Shown here: piece by piece, positions 48,400 through 60,636 of the stretch
How positions within the stretch are numbered: the stretch's first letter is position 1
Layout of the letters: each line of letters starts with the position of its first letter
From: Sipunculus nudus
Taxonomy: Eukaryota; Annelida; Sipuncula; Golfingiida; Sipunculidae
Direction: 5' to 3'
Assembly (NCBI GenBank): GCA_026874595.1
Contig: CM049320.1
Span: 8,373,464 to 8,437,463, forward strand
Length of the DNA: 64,000 bases
Notes under the pieces: generated by a model
Seen by the model: only the letters and a program-made list of their open reading frames with translations
Told to the model about the DNA's origin: nothing
The model's database searches: none
Program-made: the position numbers and the translations under genes

Positions 48400-49341
48400 T
48401 CACCTGCTAAGTTCCGTGAGTTTATCACACACATCCCGCTCTTTTTTATAGCAGCAGCGACAAACCACCTTCCGGCGAAGGGAGTGAATCCATGGATTGC
48501 ACGCCAGGGCGACCCTTGCCAAAATGGCGGTCATGCCGCCGACACGCATAAGTAACCTCGATCCTTCCTGGCTGGCAGAATTAATGAACAAGATGATGAT
48601 ATTTAAAACAACTCCAAACAGGTTAAAGAAAAACACTATCCCGAACAACAGCACCATCTTGCGGACATCCTTGACACGAGTCGCTAAAGTGTTGGATTCC
48701 GCTGGTCCCCGAAAACTTCGATGACGTAATCGCCTGCGCGCGCGTAAAGCGATGATATGAATAGCAAGGTATATCAAAATGATTCCTACTGCAGGAGGTA
48801 AAAAGACTACAGAGGGAATAATGAGTGCTATATAGAAGGGGAAGTTATTCCTGAGTATTACTTCCGTGGTACCTGCGATGATCGCGAACATCCATATACC
48901 TGCACAGATCCACCGGATCATTTTACTGGGGACAATGTTCTCGTGACGTAATGGTACTTTAATACTCATATAGCGGTCAAGCACTAGCGCGAATAGTGAC
49001 CATATGCTGGCCACAAGAAAGGTCAGCCCAGGGGTCAGTAGTGCTGTCGAGGCTGCTTGCTTTCCGGCTAGGTTTGTAGAAGTTTGCAGTACCCAGCATA
49101 TCCCCATCAAGCCATCGGCGCATGACAATGACAAGGTGAATCCACATCTGTTACGAACAACAGACTCACTTCGACTCATATATAAATATAACACTATCAC
49201 ATTTTCCAGAGCCACCACTAACCCGACAGCGAGCGACAGCGCACCAGAAACCAAGATGTCAAATATATCAATTTCTTGAGCTCCTCCGGTATGGTTCAGG
49301 AACTTTGAGGCGTTCAGGGACACAGTGGCGGGAGTTGCCAT
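48400..49341 (-). CDS. Class A (rhodopsin-like) GPCR, orphan
   Basis: Intronless 313-residue seven-transmembrane receptor. The start at 49341 is preferred: A at -3 and G at +4. An ATG four codons upstream (49353) has a weak context, and an in-frame stop lies at 49402. Two N-glycosylation sites (N10, N16) precede TM1. Helices lie at about 29-54, 66-90, 102-124, 141-160, 168-195, 228-253 and 266-288. Conserved marks: N47 (1.50), A-D76 (2.50), DRY 122-124, W150 (4.50), P183/Y191 (5.50/5.58), N282-P283. Departures: Ser98 at 3.25 and no ECL2 Cys, so no TM3-ECL2 disulfide; FFFNLF instead of CWxP in TM6; NPWIH for NPxxY. Cysteines at 294-297 could be palmitoylated. Missing Cys3.25 is also seen in melanocortin, cannabinoid and lysophospholipid receptors, but subfamily is unassigned. 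It presumably signals through G proteins at the plasma membrane; ligand unknown. Confidence 0.9.
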   Translation of the reverse strand: MATPATVSLNASKFLNHTGGAQEIDIFDILVSGALSLAVGLVVALENVIVLYLYMSRSESVVRNRCGFTLSLSCADGLMGICWVLQTSTNLAGKQAASTALLTPGLTFLVASIWSLFALVLDRYMSIKVPLRHENIVPSKMIRWICAGIWMFAIIAGTTEVILRNNFPFYIALIIPSVVFLPPAVGIILIYLAIHIIALRARRRLRHRSFRGPAESNTLATRVKDVRKMVLLFGIVFFFNLFGVVLNIIILFINSASQEGSRLLMRVGGMTAILARVALACNPWIHSLRRKVVCRCCYKKERDVCDKLTELSR

Positions 49342-49971
49342 TCTAGTTGTCATCTGGTATTTTATGTCTTTAATATGTTCGACGGGGTCACGGAAATACA
49401 ACTAAGGACCAAAGTCTGTTCCAGCCTGGCACGTCGTGAAAGCATATTAAGGAAACCCCCTTACTCCATTATACAGCATCTTAGCTTTATATCACAAGGG
49501 GATCCGACTCCTTCTGTAAAATATCATCTCGACAGCGCCGTTTATCATACTCACAGCAGCTTGTTATGTAGAAACTTGCGACAGGCGTAACACCTAATCA
49601 AATGACACTTCTAATGGATGGCATCCAGTCAGCATCCGACACCCAATGCTTCATGCACGTACGAGCAGCACTCCTCCGGCCTGACTTGGCAAATCCTAAT
49701 TTACGTATATATCATCCTTCATTGTTATTAAAATACGTTTCTCCAGCCCATCTGGAACAGCAGGTGCGTTCACAATGAGCCTGAAAGTATCGATACTTTC
49801 CCGCCTAGGTCTCTCTTCGCGTTCTAAGTTGCTGCCCCTGCAAAATATCAGTGCTAATTTTAAGACAGTGCGCACTTCATTGAACTTCAACGCACAGAGG
49901 TTTTGATTGAGAACAACCGCGCTGGCTATATAGATCCATATACAGATATCAAAGGGGTTAACAAGTCACGT
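49342..49971. other. Upstream of the GPCR
   Basis: Likely contains the receptor's promoter or 5' UTR on the minus strand. A splice-acceptor-like GGTCCTTAG ends at 49402, so an upstream non-coding exon is possible. No other gene recognised. Confidence 0.4.
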
Positions 49972-50147
49972 AGCGGTATAGCGTAATGGGAGCATGTGTT
50001 AATATCAATAATACTGTCCTCGGTCGAGGCACAGTCAGTTTATCCTCACGTATCAGCACAATGAGGAATTCATGCGGAAACTTGAGCAAATGTGTCCTTT
50101 AAATCAACACCTCCTCAGGCGTCCATGAATATCTGAAAAAAAAAACA
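49972..50147 (+). mobile_element. tRNA-derived SINE with poly(A) tail
   Basis: A box TAGCGTAATGG (49979-49989, full consensus) and a degenerate B box CGGTCGAGGC (50021-50030) at tRNA spacing. A body of about 90 bp contains GTGTCCTTTAAATCAACACC, and an A10 tail follows at 50136-50145. The acceptor stem is not formed. The body motif is reminiscent of the conserved central domain of V-SINE-like families, which is an inference. Confidence 0.55.
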
Positions 50148-53100
50148 AATGCAAAAGTCAGTCGGTTTTCAATGAACGTCTAATGCTAACTTAATATGTT
50201 GTCACTTGTGTGATACAATGATTCACGGAAAATGTTAATATATAAATGATAGATGATCAAAGAATACAATATGGTACCTTACTTCACCCAAAGATTGAGA
50301 TAAAATCAGTATATTAAAAATGTAATTGAAAATTATCAGGCTATTCAATATTGTTATGCTGCACAGTAAAATAAAGTAGAATATGTGCATTTATCTTTGG
50401 ATATGGTAAAATCTGAAAATCAATATACAAAAAAAATAAAAAAAACTCGGGTTATTATTATTAAAACGTTACGTTAAAACATATGAATACATTATTTACA
50501 ACAAACTGTCCTCAGAAAGACACGTCACCTTTCAAACAAACCTCATGTGAGAGTTCAAAGGATCAGAGTGCAAGATAATGCAAGATAAAAATTGTTCATT
50601 TTGCAAAATCTGTTATTATCATAACACATATTGCTTATAACAGTAGTTTTAAAATTTTATTCAATCCCAAAAGTATTATTTATTTCACTTTTTAGGAATT
50701 TCAATTATGTGAATACTAGAATTGTATATTTATAATCAATGTCATAAAAACGGACCTCTTTCTAACAATTTCTATTCAGTATAATCACTGAAAATCATAA
50801 ATATTTTGAATATTCATTGTAAACATTTATTTATCGACTTGAAATCATCAGTAGGTTTACATAATTATCTATCAAGTTTATAATCCGGGGATCTGCACTA
50901 CCTGTAAAGTAGCTATATTATCTCATATCAGATTTTAAGGCCTTTTCTTATTCTCTATATCTTTGGACCGGAGGCCAGAATTTAATATTGTATTTACAAT
51001 TAAAATTAAATGTTATTATTAAATGGGTACTGAATCGATATTTTCATTCTAAGAAAAGTTCTAATGCCACTTTAGCTTGTAAACACGGTTTATAAAACAG
51101 AGAAATGCTATAAGCCGTTCCAAAAAAAAGATTGGATTCCTATTTCATAAAAGAGTCTAGTTAATTGATGCTGAATTCAGTGAAAGGTCGGTTACCTGCT
51201 AGAGGGAAGATATTGTCATGTATGTATATGACATGACAATATCTAAAACACGTGATTCTTTTCCTCTAGAGTATGTCTTCTTATTGAAAATGAAATTTTA
51301 ATTTGTCGAAAAATGTTGTTATGGGCAAAGCTTTTAGTCCACAAAATTTTGTCAGTGTGGGCCGATTTTTCTATCATGTTTATACAATACCTTACTTTTG
51401 GTACATTGTTCATCGCCGGGCCCTATGTGCGTATCTATAGATCAATATTTTTTCATGACAACCATGGTCTTAACGGTTCGGTAAATATAAGGGTTTTTTA
51501 AAAAAGTGGTTGATCAAAAGAAATTCCCATAACTAAAACAAGTTTGGTGGTCGGGTGGTCGGTGGAGAGGGGCGGGGGGGGGGGGCGGGTATGCATATGT
51601 ATTTTCTTTAAGGATCCGCATCTCAAGGGAGGTTGAAAGCATTATTTATAATTCTTTAAACTGAAAGATTCAGGTTCTGCTGTCAGAGCCTACAAACCGC
51701 GACCAAAATCTTTTTATCAGTCATGTAAAAAATCACTGTCACGCTTCAGTTCCCGGTTTCACCTCGCGGGTGGCAGAACAAATGCATACGGATAAGCGGC
51801 TTCTACACTGGGACAAAGAAATCGTCGTGTGTCATAATTGTATTAAGAAAAAAAAAATGGTGAATCTGATTACATCCAAAATATTATAGATTGTTCAAAA
51901 GTTTTTATCCTAATCCTCTAAAAATTTCAGCGAAATCCGTACATATCTTTTTGCGTCAAAATATAGAGACAAAGCAGAGAACCACTTATTCATCTGCCAA
52001 TGACTTGCACTGAAAGATGTTATACTGCCTTTTATCTTGGAGCATTAATTTTAACCAGACCAGCTTATTCCAGGTCTATTAACATAGATCAGGACAAATA
52101 ATTAATCCTGATGAAATCTTTTCACCTGAGTCTGTCTTTTCAATTAGGCAGCTATACGTTACCTTTTCGCGTGCAAGAGCCTTCAATGACATATTTGTGT
52201 CTGTTATTATGCCCAAGTTTACCCTCAACTGAAAATTAAAAACATTATACCGCGATGTGCCCGGAGCTTCATTTTTTACAGAGTATCTTTCTTAAACTTT
52301 CACATAGCTATAGTCATATGCTTTCTTCAAATTATTTTCACGGTAGATGGCTTCAATATACAATCGTAATATATATTAAATTGTCATCACTCCAGCAATT
52401 ATGATGTCGTACTCATGTTGTTGATCATAGAAAATATATATATATGGGTCACGTCTTTTCCTTTCTTGTGATTTGTTGAACAGCATAATTTGCCATTGTT
52501 AGCTGACTTTTTATAGAGGAAGGGGGTTCCTGAGAATTCTAGCACACGTATATATTATATCAGCTAGTGATCGAATCATTGAAAAAAGTCCTTGCAAAAG
52601 CCTAGGGTTAAAATATGGATGTGACGTTCTGTCCCTACCAGGTTATTGCAGAACTATTTATTTTTATAAAACCGTGGATTTTCCACGGGTGCACCTAGTT
52701 AAAGATTAAATCGTTTTAACAATATCTGGGTTTTTTTTAAATATCAGTATTATTATTAATATCCCGCCAATCGTCCAGTCGAAGGATTTAATGCGTTTCG
52801 CGTCACCTTTAACCCTTTTCCAAGCCACTCCTAAAGTATTAAAAGGTGTAATAAGAACACATGGCAGACATCGCAACGTTCGCTCTTGCGATTGAAAGGT
52901 AGCGTGCGTCAATATAGACAAAATGCCAGTGGGGGGCTCCAGCATGGAACTTAAATTGCCATGGCAATTTTTTATCATTTAGGGATTGTACCAATCTATT
53001 TCGGTAGACCACAGAACTATACGTTTACTATTGTTGAGAGACGCTCAAAATAGGAATACCTCTAACGCGCGCGGTGTGTGAGAGAAAAAAAATGATATAA

Positions 53101-53440
53101 GCTGTATCGCTATATGCAACGCTCATACAACCAGCTGCTTTGTAAATTGTTAATTAAAAGCAATGTTAGACAATTGATTACAGCTTGAAATCAAACACTT
53201 GAAATAACCGCTAGGTCGACAGGTATAGGTACATACACATACGCAATTATATGTGTTTTATCTCACGCTGTTAGGTAACTATGTAAAACTATAAAAGTTT
53301 CTAAGCAAGACCATTCAGGCACCCGGACCTACTTTCCCAAACTGGACTAGCAGTTTATACATTTTTATGTTTTTGTGTGTTGGTTAACACAGTCCACGTG
53401 TGTCTGTTTACCATAATAAGACTGCATGACTTGAATTTGA
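50148..53440. other. Intergenic
   Basis: AT-rich; contains the perfect hairpin at 51209-51243 and a G run at 51574-51594. Otherwise no gene, RNA or family recognised. Confidence 0.45.
51209..51243. repeat. Perfect 13-bp hairpin
   Basis: GATATTGTCATGT and its exact complement are separated by nine bases. Outside them CTAGAGG (51199) and CCTCTAG (51264) form a second, outer pairing. Function unknown. Confidence 0.7.
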
Positions 53441-53443
53441 CCT

Positions 53444-53455
53444 TGCGCATGCGCG
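53444..53455. promoter_or_regulatory. NRF-1-like palindrome
   Basis: TGCGCATGCGCG fits the NRF-1 consensus YGCGCAYGCGCR at all but the last position, in otherwise AT-rich DNA. No adjacent gene start was recognised, so a promoter role is unproven. Confidence 0.25.
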
Positions 53456-55924
53456 ACGACTCACAATCAAAGAGAAAAAGATAGGTAAAAAAGAAACGCA
53501 GAAGAAACATTGGTTGGAAGCTTCAAATAGCTTGATTTTGAAAGTTGCCCGGTGCGGCTTCAAGGTGGCATGTTTGCTATGTTTGTGCTTTGCGTCACTG
53601 GGTGAGCCCGGTGCAAGCTATTTTCAGCTTGTGATAGACAGGAAATAGACAACGGGTTGAGAACGAAATACTGGCAGACACCATAATGTTTTAAGGAGAA
53701 AACACTATACGCCATGTATATATAACATGCCTGATATGTGAACAGGTCACTTTAAAGAAAAATGAAAGAACGAGAATAATTTTAATTTACATGAAATCGG
53801 TTAACATCTTGGAGCCCATTCGTCTTACAATCGGAAGTGTATATACCCGATATCAGTGATACCAAATATTGAGGGAGCTCTCAGGTTTCCAAAGTCCCCC
53901 AACATTTTCCTTTTTTTTCTTCAAAAACACCCGAACACTTGTAATTCTTATGGAAGATTGTCTTTCATACTCACATGATCATTATAAGACAGAAACTGAC
54001 AGCAACAAAAATCATCTGAGTTGGTTCTTTTGTGATCTTTCTTTAGGACTCTGACTGCTATGATAACTCTGATATTATGCGCAGTGATGGGTTATTTATC
54101 AACACTCAGCCCTTGTTTAAACATCAAAGTGTAACATGACATAAAACAGAAATAATTACACCTCTCGAGAAACCATTTAATCTCCAATCCCGTTTTACAA
54201 CAAAGTTCTCGATCATTAGTAATTTAAAGAAAAGACGAGCCAAATTATAAAATATTAATTATAGCTTGCTTTAAGAGAGACAGCGATTCTTCTCCTACAA
54301 TCTAGTTGGCTTTCACATAAACTTATTCAGACTTCAAAGGCAAAACATAATGAGTAAACGTTAAAAAATGAGTTAACGTTAAACGAAAAAGTGTCCTTTT
54401 GACTTGTGGCCTGTGACGATGAGCACAGAGGAATGTATAATCTGGAACTTTGGTTCACTATAAAACACTCCTGTACTTAATAAATATTTGCGGTCTAGTG
54501 TTGGTAGATTCGGACACTCTTAGAAGCGCGGTCATGAACGGGATCTCATGAAATGCATTTCGGGAATGAGCCAAGGAAGAATTGATTAGAGTAAGGTGTT
54601 GATCCAGCATCTTATCCGGATTAAGTAGCGTAATCAAGGAATCATCACAAATATACGGTGACTTATGACCTCCCATCCCCGCCCGGGAAACAAAGGTTCA
54701 TGTTAGCCCGTGTCCAAACAAGTGTCTCTAAGTTTTAAACACAGTATCAGTCACGTTAAAGAGCGACGAGCACCCCAACAAGCTGAACATAATGCTGTTG
54801 AATCTCGGGCGCTTAAATCCCTGTTGGTACATATATTAACCTGAACAGTTTTTAGTTAACCATATAAACAATCCTCTACCATTTTCTGGGCGCTAAACCA
54901 GTAAATGGTTGTCAGTAACTTGTTTATATGTAAAATACAAGACCGGCATCATCGTTTCCAACTGCCTTTCTTCCATAAATTGGTAGACTCGCACAGAATT
55001 TTTGTCATCATGTGTTTTACTGTAAACAAGAAATATAAAGACTGGTATCCAGTTCATTTATGAGAACCTCACCACAAGTTGCAAGTTAAGTTGATTTCAA
55101 AACAGTTTAAGTCAATAGTTGTACCAACAGGGATTCAAGTGTCTGTGGAGTAAACGCCCGGCTAAAGCTCGCTCAAAACCAAACGTTTTTGGTCAAACAC
55201 AAACTGTAGGGACTCTTTGACGTGATGTGACTTTTTCGGATTCATTCACAGAGGAGTTACAACATATGTATTCGCTTCATGAACCTGTTCTAAAAATGCC
55301 CAAAGCATAACTAAAACAAAAAGCCGCTAATGTAACAAAAGTGCTTTTGGTGAAAACAAACAGTCCCTATTTTTTTCTCCAGATATCATCTTTGCCAGAT
55401 AATTACAGACATAAGGTAAAGAATAACGATCATTTTTTATAAGATTATAAATCTTTTTTGTACGTTTTCATGTGTATTGTAAAAACATTAAAAAAATCCA
55501 TCACATCAACTTTTCAGTAGCTTTTTACTAGTTCTAGGCAATGCCTCTCAGTGATTGTATTGTGTATTGTAAATAAAATTGTAAACTGTAATGGACTTTA
55601 AAAAGTCCATCATATGAAATTTGCTTTACATTAGCAAGTTGTAAAACAAAAGCTTTATAAACCTATGGTCCATATAACCACCCGCAAGCTTACAATATAA
55701 TTCCATTCAAAAAGGGAATACCATTCATTCTGATCCATTCTTACCAGTCTCTATAAGTTATATCATAATAAGTAATAGCATAATATTATTATCTAAAGTG
55801 ATTTTCTTTTTATTTTTTGTTTGCAATTAATTTTATTTATTTCTTTGGAATTCTGTGCTACTCATTAGCAACACAGAATATATTTAAATGTATAACGTGT
55901 ACTTTAAATGTGTGATTTATACCA
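53456..55924. other. Intergenic
   Basis: No gene or repeat family recognised. Confidence 0.45.
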
Positions 55925-56133
55925 TGGGGGTAATTGTTCAGGGGGTAGTTGTCCGGGGGGTAATTGTACCGGGGGTAATTGCCTGGGGGGTAGTTGTCTG
56001 GGGGGTAGTTGTCCGAGGGGGTAATTGTCCTGAGGGGAAATTGTCTTGGGGGTAATTGTCTGGGGGGGGGTAATTGTCGGGGGGTAATTGTCCGGGGGGT
56101 AATTGTCCAGGGGGTAGTTGTCCTGTTGCCGAC
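55925..56133 (+). repeat. G-rich minisatellite, ~17-bp unit
   Basis: About twelve units of the type GGGGGGTAATTGTCC, with the Gs varying from four to nine. Runs of G at regular spacing could support G-quadruplexes on the plus strand. Frames through it (PPGQL on the minus strand, GGNCLG on the plus) are repeat artefacts. Confidence 0.95.
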
Positions 56134-57275
56134 ATCTACATACCTTTATAAAATTGGATCCGCCCTATCAGTATATATGGGTCCATATCTTAGGTGCAGC
56201 TAAACATGCTTGTAGGAACTAGAAGTTCAACAAACAGAACCATCAAAACAGGCTAAAGTGTAAGTAGGTTCACTAAAATGTCAGAACTAAAAGCACGCAC
56301 TTACACAGCGACTGTTAACGGTTACATGATAGAGCAATCCGACAACTCTTTCAACAGAATAAGACAAAAAAAACTCAAATTTTAATAAATGAACACAAGC
56401 ATTATGTACAAAGAGACAAGCACAGTATCTAAGCTAGCAGACTTGTTAATTAAAAAGTCAGCTTGATTTGGCCTTACATCGATTGAATATTTATAAATCT
56501 TGGCTTTTCGTCTCTATCTCCTCTGAATACCTCCTAATCCTCGATCCTGATAGCTAAATATTCACTTAGAAGCCAGCTTTTTCATTGCTGAAGGAGCGCG
56601 TAGGGCGGTGGTCCCTGACCTTCTAAACTATAGGGCCCGAGCGCCATCTTTTCCTTCTTTAGTATTTTTATGCGAATACAAAACTGATTTAAATTTCTTT
56701 AAACTAATCCAGATAATCAACATTGCCTCTCTGTGCTCGCGTTTGATAATGACAAGGCGTAGTGCGCCCTGCACGCTCTGCATGCCTTAAGCATAAAAGG
56801 CACAACACAACATTGATTAAAGGACCGAAAGGGCATAATTGATTTTGCCACCCATGAAACGGAGATTGATCAGGGAGTGGATTTCCTGCAGCATGTTTTT
56901 TTCTTGTACGTTTGACCTATAATAAGGGCAGTTTTGCCCTTCATATATAAGATGCTGAGAGACTAACAAGTGCGTTTAAGTGACAGAACAAGACACGTCA
57001 AAAACCGCCCTGAAAAATCTTGATAAAAACATTTTCGTTATTTTACAGAGCGCCTTACAGGTATCGTCTTGTATGTTATATGCTTATTGTACTTTCAAGC
57101 AACACTCGACATGTGCAAAAAACCTGAAAATTCAATAAATTGGTAAATCCTCCAATGTACCCGTTAGATTTTTGCCCTACGAAATAAAACCTTATTTAAA
57201 ACAGCTCAACCAAATTTAAGTAAGAAATGATTTATATTTTCACCCCAGAGTTAGATTACCATGATTACCCAGTTG
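56134..57275. other. Intergenic
   Basis: No gene recognised. Confidence 0.45.
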
Positions 57276-57490
57276 CAAAAGGGGGTCAAGGAGGAAGGTC
57301 TGGAACATCACCCCCCCCCCCCCCCCCCCTTGTACTGCCGCAACATTTTTACGGGGTTCAGACCAATTTGTTCGGCATGCCACTCCTCCTACCCTTCCTC
57401 CCATTTTTGCCGGATCTATGGACCTTTCAAAGTTTTCTCATTAGTCTATCTGGTTGGGTTCCCCCTTTTCCTAAATCTTGGATCCGCAAG
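57276..57490 (-). mobile_element. G/C-run inverted-repeat element, copy 3 (inverted)
   Basis: Read on the minus strand: GCGGATCCAAGATTTAGG, AAAAGGGGGAACCCAACCAG, an AAATTGGTCTGAACCCC block, a terminal GGGGGG run, and an end decayed to CTTGACCCCC. The same order as the copies at 23461 and 43728, with a diverged interior. Confidence 0.55.
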
Positions 57491-59244
57491 ATAATGCAAA
57501 AGTGTGTGGTCTAAAAATTTCCAAATGTAAATAATTATTAGTAATAAACAGTTTCTGGTGTATTCTCGAATTGCGTCCTATCTTAACTAGTCAATACCAT
57601 AAGCTTCTGTTCCTTTTTTTTCGAAAATAAGCGCCTTCAGCATACTTAATGCTGAAGATTTATTTCCGATCTGGGAATTATTTCACTACATCCTCAGGAT
57701 ATGTAATTGTTATATTCACTCATGAGCATATTACCCTCTACATAAAATGTTCTCATTATCATAATAAATTCCCCATGTTACGAGAACCCTAGATTAGATT
57801 CCTCCTGGTGTTATCGACTTTACTCATCTCACAGCCTGTCGTCTCTAAAACCCAGCAACATCACCATGCATGTCTCCGATAAAGGATGAGACAAGCCCGA
57901 TACGAGTCACATTGTAATCACAGATTTATAATTTTTCTGATTATTTGTTTTATATTCTGGCTATCTAGGGCCAATATGAACCGATTTTTAACTCTCAGCT
58001 GTTGACCAATTTGAGTCTATTTAAGTTTCGCAACGCATCACTGACAGGTGAGTAATGCAATATCAAAAAGTAAGGTTAATATTGCATGAAAGCTTGGTGT
58101 TTGGAAAAAAAGTTCACAATAAAGACGTAAGGAGTTTTATGACTATCACTTTTAATTTAAAAATAAAAAAAACTTCGTAAAATTTGTGATCTATAAACTT
58201 TAAAATGATCACTACAAGTTTTTTTTCTAATCAATTGGTCTTTTGTTGATCACTTCACTCGGAGCTTCCTAAAATATTTATCAGACCATATGAATGAATG
58301 ACTCGATGTCCATAAGTTTTTCTTTTTCCGATTCTTTGGAACATTACACCAACGATTTTTTAAAATGGTAAATGGGATTTAAAAATGACCTCTTATATCA
58401 GACCTTCCTCTTCACTGTCCTGTTTAAGATGTAATTTGCAAGTAAATTCCAAATAGGAATCAAGTGCTGGTTCACATTAAAGGCAACTATCACTGTGCGG
58501 CGCAAACCTTCCCGTTAATTGCAGACGCCTAGAGACATACTCTAATTTCAAGGCGAGTACAAGACCAAATAATCAAAGATATGCTTTGATCTAAATATGA
58601 ATAATATTCATTAAGAATATTTTTTCAGGCCGCGGACGACGCGTTGTTGCAATTATGTCTTCAACAGCTCATCAAATATCAAAATAGATATTCGATATCT
58701 TGAATACGGATCCATCTGAAAAAACGTTATATTAAAAATTAATCAATCTAAAGCTTGTTGTCTCTAATGGCATCTACGTGAATATCAATAATTAACACAT
58801 ATAAGTTCACGCATTTTTAATATAACCGCGTACATTTCAAAATCAGTTCAAGGAACACACTGACCCTTAGTAAGATACGCTGGTTTACAAAAAAGTACAT
58901 GTTCCTTGTAAGAACTATAATCCCAAGGGGTCGGTTCAACTTATGAATGTGTTATTTTATGATAAAAGTATCATTTTATAGAAACAGATCCATAGGTCAA
59001 TCAAATTACCACTACGTAAGTTTTTAGTTTTAAATTATGAATTCAATATGGAATAATTGGTCTTAATGAGTTCTGACTCTCCAACTGTTTTTTTTTTTTG
59101 GCTTGTTTTTGTTTTTTTTTTTTCTCTCTTTCCTTCCGTTTTATAAACCCTCCTACTTCAAATTTCAAGTCTTTACAAAAAATGAAGAATTAAACATTAT
59201 TTCACTTGTCTGGTCCCATTTTTGCGTAAAATTACCTGTGCATA
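57491..59244. other. Intergenic
   Basis: No gene recognised. T-rich tract at 59088-59122. Confidence 0.45.
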
Positions 59245-59580
59245 AGGCCAAAACAAAAAAAGGTATGGTTCTCAGGCACTTTTTTTCCGAAATCAATGCG
59301 GGCGGGCGGTTTTTTTTTTTTTTTGGTTTTATTATTTTGTATGTTTCGATAAAAAATTCAAATGATAAGGGAAAAGCATGATAATAACAGATTTATTTTG
59401 CTAAACAAGTAAAAGCACTACATAACAAAGGAAATTGTATGATTTTATCTTCTTGAAAGAAATGTCCGAGCAGCTGCAGCTCAAACTTGGTAAGTTTCTA
59501 ATGAAAATAAAAAAAAATTCATGCGGGGGTTTAAAATTGATGCGGATGGCGCCTGAGAACCATACCCTTTTTTTTGGCCT
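59245..59580. mobile_element. Inverted-repeat (MITE-like) element
   Basis: The ends AGGCCAAAACAAAAAAAGGT at 59245 and the complement of AGGCCAAAAAAAAGGGTATG at 59561-59580 pair as inverted repeats. They extend through GGTATGGTTCTCAGGC (about 34 bp in all). A further loosely complementary part includes GATGCGG/CATGCGGG. Total length is 336 bp; the two internal ORFs are not transposase-like. Superfamily not assigned. Confidence 0.6.
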
Positions 59581-60636
59581 AAGATAAAAATTTATCTGAC
59601 GGCCAAGTTCAGGATAATAGCAACTTATACTTAAACTGGTTTCCTGTTCCATTCAGGAAATTTATATTCTTACCTGTACACGGTCAATATAAGCAGGGTA
59701 CAAATCTACAGAGTAGTATAGCCTAGTCTTTATTACTATTAATGTCCAGAATTGCCATCATTAATAACTTTAAATGCATGGAAAAATATATATACCAGAC
59801 CTTACAGTTCAATCTGTTTTATTTGTCTCCCTACATTCAGCTTCACAAAATGTTCCAAACCAAAAAAAACTCCTTGCCTTTGATTGGAATGTGTTAATTC
59901 ATCGAAACTTTACATTATTAGTCATAGAAGTTTTTTAAGATGCAGTAAGCGTCTCCCGACCCAATACGCATAATTATAAAAACTCACTTGAAAAGAGAGT
60001 TAAATCAAAGACGTAATATGCCATTGTAAGGAAAGTCACTCCAACGTGAGATTGACTTGGTTGCACTGCCCGCTAATGCACATTCCAAGAGGAATATGAT
60101 GGAAGCGTTTATTATGGGTTCAAGGTGTAATCAAATTGTTCTTCGTCTCGGTAGGTGCGCGACCCTTGTTGTATACCTTGATGTACTCGCTCTCATTAAA
60201 TGTCTTATACATAGGAGTCGTATCATGTAGTACCTTCAGGATAAGAGACGCGAAATAAAAGAGAGATCAAGGTATGTTCATATGCAAGTTTAATTAGGCC
60301 CTCCACATGATATGTGGCTTTAAAGTCTTTCCCCATCGCAACTGGTGTGTGTATTTTGTCTTTTCATTTTCTTCACATTATATTTTGATATATCAAACTC
60401 CGTTAACCACATCTGGGTACCCAGCTACACCACTAATATTAGAGCCAGCTTTTTTAATATTCAACTTACCAAATGACTGAAACATTATTTAAAAATATCT
60501 AATAAATTTACATACAGTATGTTTTAAAAGATAAATTCCAACAATGATCCAGATAAAAAGGAGAAGTCCACGGGTATTGAAAAAAATTGATATATATTAA
60601 TTATAAACCAACCCAAACGAGGGTAGCAGTTTTTAT
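59581..60636. other. Intergenic
   Basis: No gene recognised. TATA-like sequences at 60590-60607 lie just ahead of the candidate exon that follows. Confidence 0.45.

Noticed and set aside
48497-49279. Plus-strand frames opposite the GPCR
   Set aside because: Antisense shadows of the receptor coding sequence.
49972-50044. Possible tRNA gene
   Set aside because: No acceptor pairing; followed by a SINE-like body and poly(A).
55938-56203. Pro-Gly-Gln-Leu and Gly-Gly-Asn-Cys frames
   Set aside because: Translations of the G-rich minisatellite.
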